From Oenanthe sinensis (Eukaryota; Streptophyta; Magnoliopsida; Apiales; Apiaceae): a stretch of 64,000 nt of DNA. How positions within the stretch are numbered: the first letter of the stretch is position 1; every line of letters begins with the position of its first letter. The stretch is from assembly GCA_028671895.1 (NCBI GenBank), contig JAPMAC010000196.1, positions 186,001 to 250,000 on the forward strand, given 5' to 3'. Both the position numbers and the translations under genes were made by a program. A model generated the notes under the pieces. It did not search any database. It was not told the origin of the DNA and saw nothing but the letters and a program-made list of their open reading frames with translations. Shown here one piece after another: positions 10,841 through 23,045 of the stretch.

Positions 10841-13800
10841 ATGGTTAACGAAACTGAAACTCCTGTTATTGGTGTTACTGGTTCTGGGTCTGAGGTTACT
10901 GCATTTGCCATTGATTGGGCTACGTACCGTTTTCCACAACCTATTGATCTGTCTAGTATGCCTGATAAGTTCAGCGGTGGTGCTGGCTTTTCTCGTTGTC
11001 AGAAAAAGATGAAGTTGTGGTTAACGGTTAAGGGTCTATGGCCGGTGGTGCAATATGCTTCACCAGTTGTTGATCAAGAGAATGCTGACTCTGTTAAGGC
11101 CTATGCTATGTGGGCTGAAAAGGATGGAGTGGCAAGGGATGCGATTTTGGCAGCTTTAGCGAACACTCTATTCGATGTTTATTCATCTGATGCCTTCACT
11201 GCTAAGCTCTTATGGGAGAAACTGGACCAAACTCACAATACTGACTCACAAGGTCTGGAAAAGTATAGTGTGGCAAGGTTCCTTGATTTTAACTGGTGGA
11301 TACTAAATCCATGACGGAGCAAGTGCATGAGTTTGAGATGTTAGTACATGCTTTGAAGGAGTCTGGAATGGACCTTCCTGAGAAGTTTCAAGTTATGTCG
11401 GTGATTGAAAAGCTCCCAAAGTCTTCGGAAGAGTTTGCTCTCTCCCTGAAAAGACAGAAAGGAGAGATCACCTGGACTAACCTGATGTTGGACATCTCTG
11501 TGCAGGAACAACACAAGTCCAAACAGGGACATGTGATGCCTTCTGAACATGGGAGTTTGAAGGTGAATGTAGTGATTGTAGGACAGAAAAGAAAGTCTGT
11601 CACTAAGAAGGAGAATAACAAGCCTAAAACTGACAAGAACTAGGCTAAGAAACCAAAGGCAAACAAACCATGTTGGTCTTGCGGACAGGTTGGTCACTGG
11701 AGCAAGGACTGTCCTACTAAGAAAGTGAAGAAACCTAATGTGGTAGCACAATCTAATATTGTGCTTGCAACCACTGGTGGGCCTGTGGTTAACATGGTCG
11801 TTGGTGAGGCTGTTGCTTCTGAAACCAATGACGGGTATGTTACCTACAACCCTACACTACTTTCCACTTATCTGTCAAATGAATGGTTGATTGATACTGG
11901 AACTAATGTACATATTTGTACTGATATTACTCTGTTTGTATCTTATCAACAGATTCAAGGAATGACAGTGACGATGGGGAATGCTAGTGCTGCTCAAGTA
12001 CTTGGAGTAGGAAACGTGGACCTGAAGTTTGCTTCTGGGTGTGTTCTATCCCTTACTAGAGTGCATCATGTTCCTGACATTCGTAGAAACATAATAAGTG
12101 GAAGCTGTTTAGTTAAAAATGGTTTCGAACTTTCTTTGAAGTGTAATAAAGTAGTTATTACACATACTGGTTTATTTTTTGGCAAATGTTACTTGTCTGA
12201 TGGTTTATTTTTAATAAACGCGGAGCATGTTTTGGGCAGTTTTATTAATGATAATGTTTTTCCTTCTGTGAATTGTGTTGAATCATCTGATTTATGGCAC
12301 TCACGTCTTGGTCATCTAAATTTTGGTGCTCTAAAGAATATGATGAATTTAGAGTTGATTCCAAAGTATGCCATTGAAAAGAAATCTAAATGTCAAGTAT
12401 GTGTGACTGCTAAACTAACTAGGAAACCCTTTCATAACGTTGTTAGGGATTCAGAGGTATTAGAATTAGTACACACAGACATATGTGAATTCAGTGGTGT
12501 TTTGACTAAAGATAATAAAAGATATTTCATTACCTTTATAGACGATTGTAGTAGATACTGCTATGTTTATTTACTTAAACATAAAGATGAAGCACTAAAT
12601 AAATTCATTATGTATAAAAATGAAGTTGAAACACAAACTGGCAAAGTAATTAAACGTTTGAGGTCGGATAGAGGTGGAGAGTATACGGGTACGTCATTTA
12701 ATGAATTTTGCAGATGCAATGGTATAGTTCATGAAGTGAATCCACCATACACTCCTGAGTCTAATGGGGTGGCAGAACGAAAGAACAGAACTTTTCAAGA
12801 TATGATTAACAGTATGCTTATTAATTCTGGGTTGCCTAAGTACATGTGGGGAGAGGCTCTGAATACGGCTTGCCATATTCTGAACAGAGTCCCTCTGAAA
12901 CATATGGACAAGACACCTTATGAATTATGGAAAGGCATAAAGGCTAGTTTAAAGTATCTTCGTGTGTGGGGCTGCCTTGCAAAGGTACTTGTCCCTGAAC
13001 ACAAGAGAAAGAAACTGGGGCAAAAAACTGTTGATTGCATCTTTCTGGGCTATATTGAAAACATGACCGCTATGAGATTTTTAGTGTTAAAATCTGACAT
13101 AGATGATATAGTGGCAAACACTATAGTTGAGTTTCGTGATGCAACATTCTTTGAGAATGTGTTCCCTATGAAGACTGGTATACCTCAGGGTATTTCTGAT
13201 GATGATCTCACTCGCACATCGAGTTCCATTCCTGATTATGTGGAAAGGATGACAAATGTGGGGGAGAATCCTACTAGTAGCTCTACTCCTAACGAAGTAG
13301 AGGAACTTAGAAGGAGTAAGCGTGCAAAGGTGGTCAAGGACTTTGGAAGTGATTTTATCACTTACAATGTCGAGGACGAACCTTTAACTTTTCGACATGC
13401 CATGGATTCTGCAGAGTCAAGGAACTGGAAAGGCGCTGTAAAGAGTGAGATCGACTCTATTGTTTCTAACGGAACATGGGAGTTGGTAGATCTCCCTCCT
13501 GGGTGTACTACTATAGGATGTAAATGGATTTTCAAAAGAAAGATGAACCCGGATGGCTCAATAGATAAGTATAAGGCTAGGCTGGTAGCTAAAGGTTTTA
13601 GGCAAATGGAAGGAATTGACTATTTTGATACATACTCTCCTGTTGCAAGAATGACAACAATTCGAACGTTTATAGCATTGGCTTCCGTACATGGTCTTAT
13701 CATCCATCAAATGGATGTAAAGACAACTTTTCTTCATGGTGATCTTGAAAAAGAGATTTATATGGATCAGCCTGAGGGATTTGTTACTTCTGGCAACGAA

Positions 13801-14876
13801 AGGAAAGTATGTAAGTTAGTCAAGTCTATCTATGGCTTGAAACAAGCACCTAGAGACTGACACAAAAAGTTTGATGAAACTGTTTTGACTTCGGAATTTT
13901 TAGTTAATGAAAGTGACAAGTGTGTCTACTATAAGGTTAAAGGAAATGAAAAAGTGATTTTGTGCCTGTATGTGGATGACATATTGTTGTTTGGAACCAA
14001 TATTGAGATTATTAACGAGACAAAATGTTTTTTCAAAAGGCACTTTGAAATGAAGGATATGGGTGCTGCTAATGTGATTCTTGGTATCAAGCTGACTCAG
14101 TCAGCTGATGGAATAACCTTGTCACAATCTCATTATATAGAGAAATCTATACTTGAGAAGTATGATTATTCAAATTGTAGAATCGCAAGCACGCCATATG
14201 ATTTAAAAGTTACTCTTGTCAAGAATAAGTCAGGAGTTCCTGTGTCTCAGTTAAGGTATTCTCACATTATTGGGAGTTTGCAATATCTTGCTAATGGTAC
14301 TAGACCAGATATTTCATATTCTGTGTCTAAATTAGCTAGATATACAAGCTGTCCAAACAAGATTCATTGGGATGCTCTTGATAAAGTGCTTAGATATCTG
14401 AAAGGCACCATCTACCTTGGTTTGCATTACAGGAGGTTTCCTGGAGTGCTAGAGGGATATAGTGATGCAAGTTGGATTGCTAAGAAATCTGGTTCCAATG
14501 GAGTGACTAGATACGTGTTTACCCTTGCGGGTGGAGCTATATCCTGGAAGTCTGCAAGACAGACTATTGTAACTCGGTCTACTTTTGAGACTGAGTTGTG
14601 TGCATTAGATGCCACGGGGACGGAGGCTAAATGGTTGCATGGACTTATGTCTGTGATTCCTGTAGTAAGCCAACCGCTTCCTGCTCTTGCTGTTCATTGT
14701 GATAGTCGTACAACTATCGATAAGATAAATAGTAAGAAGTATAATATGAAAACCAAAAGACACGTCCAAGTTAGACTAAAGTCTATAAGGGGTTTGGTGT
14801 CTGACAGGATCATTGCTATTGAGTTTATTGGAACTCAAGACAACCTACATCTTTGACTAAGGGACTTGAGCATGCT
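10841..14876 (+). pseudogene. copia 1 gag-pol, broken
   Basis: Gag starts at ATG 10841. A frameshift near 11284-11300 separates the first 150 residues from the rest of gag. An in-frame TAG at 11641 precedes the CCHC knuckle (CWSCGQVGHWSKDC, about 11670-11711). Protease motif WLIDTGTNVHIC lies near 11884, the pre-integrase LWHSRLGH near 12290, and the integrase core (FIDDCSRY, SDRGGEY, NGVAERKNRT) at about 12460-12930. RT begins with CKWIFKRK near 13520 and has YVDD near 13970. A TGA at 13858 replaces the Trp expected after APR. RNase H includes GYSDASW and ends in a small deletion at about 14845-14856 that shifts the TKGLEH tail out of frame. At least four independent lesions make it non-functional. 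Confidence 0.9.
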
Positions 14877-15478
14877 GTTGTCCTTAAGTCGAGGTTGGGG
14901 ATGGGACTGACCATTTTGAGTCACCAACAGCGGAACCCAATACACCTGAGAGGAGATCCCTCGAAGTGTATTCAATGTGGTAATAATAAGTTGTGAGGGT
15001 GATTCGGTAGTACCTCTACTACAATTAATAGATACTCACGTATCTGAGTCTTTCCCCTGTAAAACTCAAGAGGTACTGTAACTGCTAGTCAGCAAGAGTT
15101 TTAAGAACTCTGAATGGGGTCAAGTCGTGAGACGAGATGTTGGCAGTACATCTTTGGAGATGCCCAGCTAAGCGAATGTTATTGTGTGGTCGCAATTAGA
15201 GGATAGGGTTATTCCTCGAAGCATTCGACGAACAGGATCGAGACATGACCATTAACGTCTCAAAGCCGTAGATCGGTACCATAGCCTTTGACTTATTGTC
15301 GTCTATGGAGTGTGGTTACACACCAACGGATAAAGATTCAAGGTGAAACATTCCATCAATATCCGGTAGCCATCGAAGTAGAAGGCTTTGGAGGGTTCAA
15401 ACCTTGACCGGTACCAACTCTGAAAAGCAAGTCATGAGTAGAATCTGATATGCATTTCTGTATGGATTTGTGGGGGAT

Positions 15479-15757
15479 TGTTAGAAAATGGGAAGTTTGA
15501 GACATATTTTATATATGTTCTTGATGTAATTTCCGGAAACTAATGATTGGAAGTTGTTCCTTGCTATGAGGACTTAAACTTTCATGTTTGGATCTAAGAC
15601 ATTTTCTTAGTGTAATCCATAAATAAATTGAGTAGAAGTTGCTAGTTTGAAATGGGTTTAAAAAGTTTGTCCCACATTGAATATGTAATATGGGCGTGGG
15701 TGCTTTATATGCATGGATGTGCAAGGGTAGTGTCAACTACTAAGGCATGTAGTGTGC
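15479..15757 (+). repeat. Truncated 3' LTR of copia 1
   Basis: Copy of the first 280 bp of the LTR at 9469. It ends at GTAGTGTGC, where the LTR of copia family 2 begins (TGAAGG at 15758). The last 82 bp of this piece are repeated at 21991-22072 because they are part of the tandem duplication. Confidence 0.85.
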
Positions 15758-16716
15758 TGAAGGAATTTATGCACCAGCGGAAGCATTGAATAACATTTAT
15801 TTGCATATATTCCTATGTATACATACATATAGATACAAAAACTATTTTATAAATTGAAGAATACCTCGATTGCTTTCCGGCAACAGCTAGAGAAGATCTT
15901 GTTCTTCAATCCTTGCAATCACCCCTCAAGTGTTGAGTGCTCTAAAGATATCCACCAAGAATCAAACTAAAAGATGAAGGTGGAGACATAATGCAAAGTT
16001 CCTTTTAATGCAAATTAGAAACTCTTTCTAATTTCATTCACTCTGGCCAGAGATTCCTGAACTTGCATATCTAAGAATAACATAGGATATTCACTTCCTT
16101 AACTGGAAGGGGCAGATCCTTTATTGATCCGTTGACTATCTCCATACACAAATCACTATGCCCAGAATGGACCTAATGAATGTCCTAGAGACTAAGGACT
16201 AAACCAAAGCATAAATCATTGTGTACGAGATTACTCTAACGATTTCAAGTCTAAGGATACTTGTACAACTATTTACTTAAAAAACAACTATCGACACGTG
16301 AGTAAACTCCATTAGTTGTTCTACTTATCGAGTCATGTTCAGTGAACTTATTCCTTAATAAGCACCTACATACTAGCTATAGTGTCACCACACAAATGTC
16401 TATGAGAACAGACATCCTCCTAAGAGAGCTAGCATAGTATGTACTGATCTTTACGGATTTACCAATTTCCAATTAGTTATCCTATGATCAGGAACTGTTT
16501 AAGTCTAAAGCTATTATCTTCTAGATCTCATTATTACAATCTCATTATAATTCTAGAAGCTTTGCTCTAAATTATGGAACATCTTATTTAATACACTTCA
16601 AATAGATTAAGCCCGTAACATAAATACTTTATTATTATCAAATGAAATCAAATAAGAGTAGCATAAAGTTTTTCCTAACTCATCATACATGATTGGTTTT
16701 AGGTCAAACACTTTCA
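15758..16716 (-). repeat. copia 2 LTR-a (3' LTR, 959 bp, internally deleted)
   Basis: Runs TGAAGG...CTTTCA on the plus strand. The polypurine tract (AAGTGGGAGAT on the minus strand) directly abuts at 16717. Compared with LTR-c it lacks about 745 bp between roughly 15987 and 15991, including the TATA-like box. Confidence 0.85.
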
Positions 16717-16730
16717 ATCTCCCACTTGGC

Positions 16731-19700
16731 CTAAAGCCAATGACTCTGGTATCTAATACCCATCCGCTCCTTATGACGATCAAAATTTAACTGAGACAGC
16801 GGCTTCGTGAACGGGTCTGCTATGTTGTTATGTGTGTCAACTCTTTCGATCTTGACATCTTCTCTTTCAATGATCTCCCTAATCAAATGAAACCGCCGCA
16901 ATATATGTTTGGTATTCTTGTGAGACCTCGGTTCCTTGGTTTGAGCTATTGCAGCGTTATTGTCACAATATAACACAATAGGCCCCTCTATGCCAGGAAC
17001 TACTCCCAACTCAGAAACAAATGTCTTCATCCAAACAGCTTCCTTTGCAGCCTCACTTGCAGCTATATACTCTGTTTCTGCTGTGGAGTCAGCCGTCGTA
17101 GATTGCTTACGACTTCTCCAACTAATCACCCCACCATTTAGAGTAAACACATACCCTGACATGGATGTACTATCATCACACTCTGACTGAAAACTAGAGT
17201 CAGTGTAACCCTCTATTTTCAACTCAGACCCACCAAAAACAAGAAAAATATCCTTAGTCCTTCTCAAGTACTTAAGGATGTTCTTCATTGCTTTCCAGTG
17301 GTCTTCACCTGGATTTGACTGATATCTGCTAGTCACACTAATTGAGTGAGCAACATCAGGTCTAGTACATAACATCGCGTACATGATAGATCCTATTGCC
17401 GACGCATAAGGAATCCTACTCATACGCTCTCTTTCTTCAGGTGTCTTAGGAGACATCTTGTCAGAAAGGGAGACTCCATGGCTCATCGGTATGAGACCTC
17501 TCTTGGAGTTTTCCATGCTAAACCTTTTGAGCACCTTATCGATGTACGTACCTTGGGTTAGACCTATCATTCTTCTTGATCTATCTCTATAGATCTTCAT
17601 ACCAAGAATGTAGGACGCTTCTGCCAAGTCCTTCATGGTGAAGTTCTTTGATAGCCACATTTTTACTGATTGCAGCATTGGTATGTCATTTCCTATTAAG
17701 AGTAAGTCATCTACATACAAAATAAGAAATGTTACTGCGCTCCCACTAACCTTCTTGTAGACACATGGTTCATCTATGTTTTTGATAAAATCAAACTCTT
17801 TGATTGTCTCATCAAAACGGATGTTCCATCTTCGAGAAGCTTGCCTTAACCTATACTAGTAGCTTACATACTAGATGTTCATAGTAGCTTACATACTATA
17901 GCTTACAAAACGGATAGTTCGTAGTAGCTTACATACTAGATGTTCATTTCCTTTGGAAATAAAACCCTCTGGCTGTGTCATATACACTTCTTCTTCAAGT
18001 TCCCCATTGAGGAAGGCCGTCTTTACGTCCATTTGCCAGATCTCATAGTCATAGTAAGCTGCAATAGCACGCAAAATCCGAACTGATTTGAGCAAGGCTA
18101 CAGGCGAAAAAGTTTCATCAAAGTCAATCCCTTGTCTTTGTTTGAATCCTTTTGCCACGAGCCTGGCCTTGTAGGTCTCTACCTGGCCATCTGCTCCAAT
18201 CTTTCTCTTGTATACCCACTTGCACCCTATAGGCTTCATATCCTTGGGTGCCTCTACCAAAGTCCATACTTGGTTGGCATACATGGAGTCCATTTCGAAT
18301 TTCATGGCACTCTGCCATTTCTCTGAGTCAACACTACTCACAGCCTCGTTGAAGGTCATAGGGTCGTCTCTATCAATGACCGCCAATTCATTGTCATTCT
18401 CAATGACAAGGCCATAATACTTCTCAGGTTGGCGAGACACCCTTTGTGATCTACGGATGGGCTGTTCTACGGAAGGTTGTTCAATATGAACAGGTGTTTC
18501 CTCTTGAACCGTAGTAGTTTGTTCTTCATGAACTTCATCAAGTTCAATCTTGCTCCCACTATTCCCTTCAAGGATAAACTGTTTTTCCAGGAAGGTAACA
18601 TGTCGGGAGACAAACACCCTTTGTTCGGTGTAAAAGTAATACCCTAAAGTCTCTTTAGGATATCCTACAAACCTACATTTCATGGATCGAGATTCTAGCT
18701 TATCGGGGTCAACTTTCTTGACATAAGCCGGACATCCCCAAATCTTAACGTGCTTAAGACTCGGTTTCCTTTCTTTCCATATCTCATACGGAGTTTGAGG
18801 AACAGATTTGGAAGGCACCTTGTTCAATATATATGCTGATGTTTCCAATGCATAACCCCAAAGTGATACTGGAAGATCTGTATAGCTCATCATGGATCGA
18901 ACCATGTCCAACAAAGTTCGATTTCTCCTTTCGGATTCTCCATTCAACTGGGGAGTGGCCGGAGGAGTCCATTGAGAGACTATACCATTTTCTTTGAGAT
19001 AATTTAGAAACTCGCCACTTAAGTATTCACCTCCTCGATCTGATCGAAGGGTTTTAATACTATACTTGGTTTGTTTCTCTACTTCATACTTATATTCTTT
19101 GAACTTTTCAAAGGCTTCGGATTTGTATTTCATCAAATACACATATCCAAATCTAGATCGATCATCTGTAAAAGTAATGAAGTATGAAAATCAACCCATG
19201 GCTTGCGTGGACATCGGCCCACACACATCTGTATGTACCAATTCAAGCAACTCCGCAGCTCTTTCTCCATGTCCACTAAATGGAGATTTGGTCATTTTGC
19301 CTAACAGACAAGACTCGCATGTAGGATATGATTCAAAATCAAAAGGTTCTAGTAACCCTTCCTTATGCAATGTCTTAAGTCTATTTTCACTAATGTGACC
19401 AAGTCTGTAGTGCCACAAGTAGGTGGGATTTTCATCATCTCTTTTTCTTTTATTACTATGTTCAATTTGAAGTAAACTATGTTCTACGTCACATACATAC
19501 AACCCATTATTTAAAATACCAACACCATAAAGAACATTATTTCTAAAAATTGAACATTTATTATTCTCAATAACAAACGAAAAACCATCCAAGTCTAACA
19601 TGGGAATAGAAATAATATTCCTCACAATTGAGGGAACAAAATAACAATTATCCAAAATAATAGTCTTGCCCGTAGGCATAAGTAAATCAAACGATCCTAC

Positions 19701-20720
19701 AGCTACAACAACAACTCTTGCTCCATTGCCCATACGTAGGATCACCTCCTCTTCTTCAAGAGTCTTACTTCTCCTTAGTCCCTGCAACGAATTGCAAATG
19801 TGAGAACCACAGGCGGTATCTAATACCCAAGTAGAAGTTTGATTAAGTGACATATTTAGTTCGATCATGAACATACCTGAAGCAGAAGCGGTAGTCTCAC
19901 CACCCTTCTTCTTCTTCTTCTTCAATTCTGCAAGGTAAGCCTTACAGTTTCTCTTCCAGTGCCCCACTTTGTTGCAGTGAAAGAAAACAGCTTTGCTTTT
20001 GAGATCTTCAGTTTTTGGAAGAACTGGCCTTTTCTCACCTACCTTCTTCTTCTTCTTAGGAGGGCTCCTCTTCCTCTTCTTAGGGTTAGAGCCTTCACCA
20101 ATTAGAAGAACAGAACTCTTCTTTGTGGGAAAATTGGACTCAACAGTTTTCAGCATGTTATGGAGTTCAGGTAAGCTGACATCAAACTTGTTTATGTGAA
20201 AGTTCACAACGAACTGCGAGAATGAATCTGGAAGTGATTGCAAGACCAGATCTTGATTCAGCTCCCCATCCATGACAAATCCAAGTTTTCCAAGACGCTC
20301 AATCAAATTGATCATCTTGAGCACATGAACATTCACAGATGATCCCTCAGTCATCCTACAACAGAACAGCTCCTTCGATATCTCATATCGAGCTGTCCTT
20401 CCTGCCACATCATACAAATCTTGTAGATGCATAAGGATAGAGTGATCATCCATATGCTCATGTTGCTTTTGGAGCTCATCATTCATGGATCCCAGCATAA
20501 CACACTGTGCAACTTTTGCATCATCTATCCAATTACGATACACAATATGTTGATCATTATGTGCATCATGGGCAGGTTCAGCAGGTTTATGTGAGTCTAG
20601 TACATATTCCTTCTTCTCAATCCTAAGAATAATTCTCAGGTTTCGAAGCAAATCAGCATAGTTGGGACCAGTTAATTTGTGTGCATCGAGCATGCAACGG
20701 AGTGATAGTGCAGAAGACAT
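16731..20720 (-). pseudogene. copia 2 gag-pol, unit 1 (broken)
   Basis: Minus-strand polyprotein starting at ATG 20720 (MSSALSLRC). Order: UBN2-type gag, zinc knuckle (VFFHCNKVGHWKRNC, first Cys replaced by Phe), Lys-rich linker, protease (WVLDTACGSHIC, Ala instead of Gly after DT), pre-integrase (LWHYRLGH), integrase core, RT, YVDD near 17715, RNase H, ending at 16731. Two lesions stand out: an in-frame TGA at 19191-19193 just before the integrase YFITFTDD motif, and a 65-bp insertion (17857-17921) that shifts frame before the RT motif LRQASRRW. Both are shared with unit 2, so they predate the duplication. Confidence 0.9.
17857..17947 (-). repeat. 65-bp templated insertion in RT with 26-bp direct repeats
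   Basis: The 26-mer beginning TAGTAGCTTACATACTAG occurs at 17857-17882 and 17922-17947, with a partial third copy at 17883-17899. The extra 65 bp splits GNEHLVCKLL from LRQASRRW in the RT domain and is not a multiple of three. The same lesion is at 24172-24262. Confidence 0.85.
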
Positions 20721-20753
20721 TATGTATATAGTAAATCTGCAAATAATAAACAC

Positions 20754-21990
20754 ATAACAACATTTAGCAAATACTCTATTTCATTATCTAAAACACCATA
20801 TGAATCGGGTCTTTATTCATAAGTGCCTCCCACTATTCTATCTAATTTCTATATCCCTTATTGAAATTAAGCATTCATAATGATAGTGGGATAGGGATCC
20901 TACATTCCATCACACAACCTCGGTTGTAGCACGAAACACCATGTAACGTTCAATAGGCAGACAACTCTTGCCAGCTACATCTCATGTTATTCCCTAATCT
21001 TACTTTAGCCTCTTGAATACTTGAGTCACGGCTGTGGCACGACAAACTCAATATTCTAAGTCAAGTCAATCCCAACATCTCGTATAATTAAACTAGTTTC
21101 AAATAGCCCACGGCTGTAGCACGTAACGACCATAAGATTCCAATTCATCATACACATCTCATGTTATAGACAAGTATCTCTTCTTTCGGAAACAACGCCC
21201 TCGGCTGTAGCACGAAACGACAGAGTTTCAAAAACAAGAAATACTTTCTATTATGTTGGAAGGCTATGACCAACACAAGCTCTTTGTGTTTTATGGCCAA
21301 TTACTACTTGATATTCTTTATATTTTAGGGGATTATATTATGTTACAATCATAATCATATTATAAAGAGATTCTTTTAGATTGGATTAAATATTTCAAAT
21401 CAACTATTGATACTTGGAGTCATCCCAGGCCAGGGGTGGAGCATTGTCAAGAGGCGTCTCTTAATAACCCCCTTTCTTACAGATAGAACATCTGTTGTTT
21501 GATAGAATCATCCTTTCACTTAAGTTGAAAATTCATATTCAATCACGTGTTTCATAAACACAAAAATCTCATGATTGTATTCATAATATGTAAATAAAGG
21601 TCACGAAACAATTTCACTATTCTAGATTGTCTAACATACGCCTTATGTTAATTAAGTTCACCTAAATCTATCATCTCATGATAATTCAAGCATATATCAT
21701 ATATATATAATCACGAATAAACACAAGGTAGGCATGTTAAATCATATATTACAACATATAAGCATTATACATCTCTATGTATCACATGGTGTATTTAAAA
21801 GCAACTTAAAATAGTTAAAACTTGCTTTAAAACACCTTTGGAAGCTCTAAACAGTCCGAAACAATTTCAAAAAAATTATTGTAATATACCATTAGAACTG
21901 TCTCGGAAAAACGAATCCAACGGTATATTACACGCCCCATTCTGAGCTCCCACGCGCCCCGAGATGTTTCTGACGCATCCCCATGCGCGC
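20754..21990 (-). other. copia 2 leader, unit 1 (truncated)
   Basis: Non-coding region between gag and the lost 5' LTR. It carries four copies of a roughly 21-nt motif (core CGGCTGTAGCACGA) at 20929, 21027, 21109 and 21200. It ends at the duplication junction, so this copy has neither primer-binding site nor 5' LTR. Confidence 0.8.
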
Positions 21991-22072
21991 ATTGAATATG
22001 TAATATGGGTGTGGGTGCTTTATATGCATGGATGTGCAAGGGTAGTGTCAACTACTAAGGCATGTAGTGTGC

Positions 22073-23031
22073 TGAAGGAATTTATGCACCAGCGGAAGCA
22101 TTGAATAACCTTTATTTGCATATATTCCTATGTATACATACATATAGATACAAAAACTATTTTATAAATTGAAGAATACCTCTATTGCTTTCCGGCAACA
22201 GCTAGAGAAGATCTTGTTCTTCAATCCTTGCAATCACCCCTCAAGTGTTGAGTGCTCTAAAGATATCCACCAAGAATCAAACTAAAAGATGAAGGTGTAG
22301 ACATAATGCAAAGTTCCTTTTAATGCAAATTAGAAACTCTTTCTAATTTCATTCACTCTGGCCAGAGATTCCTGAACTTGCATATCTAAGAATAACATAG
22401 GATATTCACTTCCTTAACTGGAAGGGGCAGATCCTTTATTGATCCGTTAACTATCTCCATACACAAATCACTATGCCCAGAATGGACCTAATGAATGTCC
22501 TAGAGACTAAGGACTAAACCAAAGCATAAATCATTGTGTACGAGATTACTCTAACGATTTCAAGTCTAAGGATACTTGTACAACTATTTACTTAAAAAAC
22601 AACTATCGACACGTGAGTAAACTCCATTAGTTGTTCTACTTATCGAGTCATGTTCAGTGAACTTATTCCTTAATAAGCACCTACATACTAGCTATAGTGT
22701 CACCACACAAATGTCTATGAGAACAGACATCCTCCTAAGAGAGCTAGCATAGTATGTACTGATCTTTACGGATTTACCAATTTCCAATTAGTTATCCTAT
22801 GATCAGGAACTGTTTAAGTCTAAAGCTATTATCTTCTAGATCTCATTATTACAATCTCATTATAATTCTAGAAGCTTTGCTCTAAATTATGGAACATCTT
22901 ATTTAATACACTTCAAATAGATTAAGCCCGTAACATAAATACTTTATTATTATCAAATGAAATCAAATAAGAGTAGCATAAAGTTTTTCCTAACTCATCA
23001 TACATGATTGGTTTTAGGTCAAACACTTTCA
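22073..23031 (-). repeat. copia 2 LTR-b (959 bp, internally deleted)
   Basis: Direct copy of LTR-a at +6,315, with the same 745-bp internal deletion. It now serves as the 3' LTR of the unit 2 element. Confidence 0.85.
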
Positions 23032-23045
23032 ATCTCCCACTTGGC

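Larger units (their letters stand above)
9469..15757 (+). mobile_element. Ty1/copia LTR retrotransposon 1 (decayed, 3' LTR truncated)
   Basis: The element starts at TGTTAGAAAATGG (9469) and the same sequence restarts at 15479 after a purine-rich tract (TGTGGGGGAT), marking the 3' LTR. The order in between is gag, protease, integrase, RT, RNase H, i.e. copia order. The 3' LTR is cut after 279 bp by the TGAAGG end of another copia LTR at 15758. The first 280 bp of the two LTRs differ at about nine positions by eye. No iMet-type primer-binding site was found after the 5' LTR. Confidence 0.88.
15676..21990. repeat. Tandem duplication unit 1 (6,315 bp)
   Basis: Every landmark in this block recurs exactly 6,315 bp downstream: LTR start 15758/22073, polyprotein ends 16731/23046 and 19191/25506, leader motifs. 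The unit starts with the last 82 bp of the truncated copia 1 LTR and ends inside the leader of copia 2 at ...CCATGCGCGC. Confidence 0.93.

Noticed and set aside
20929..21221. Regularly spaced repeats considered as a CRISPR-like array
   Set aside because: Only four imperfect copies, spacers of unequal length, in a plant retrotransposon leader with no cas genes.
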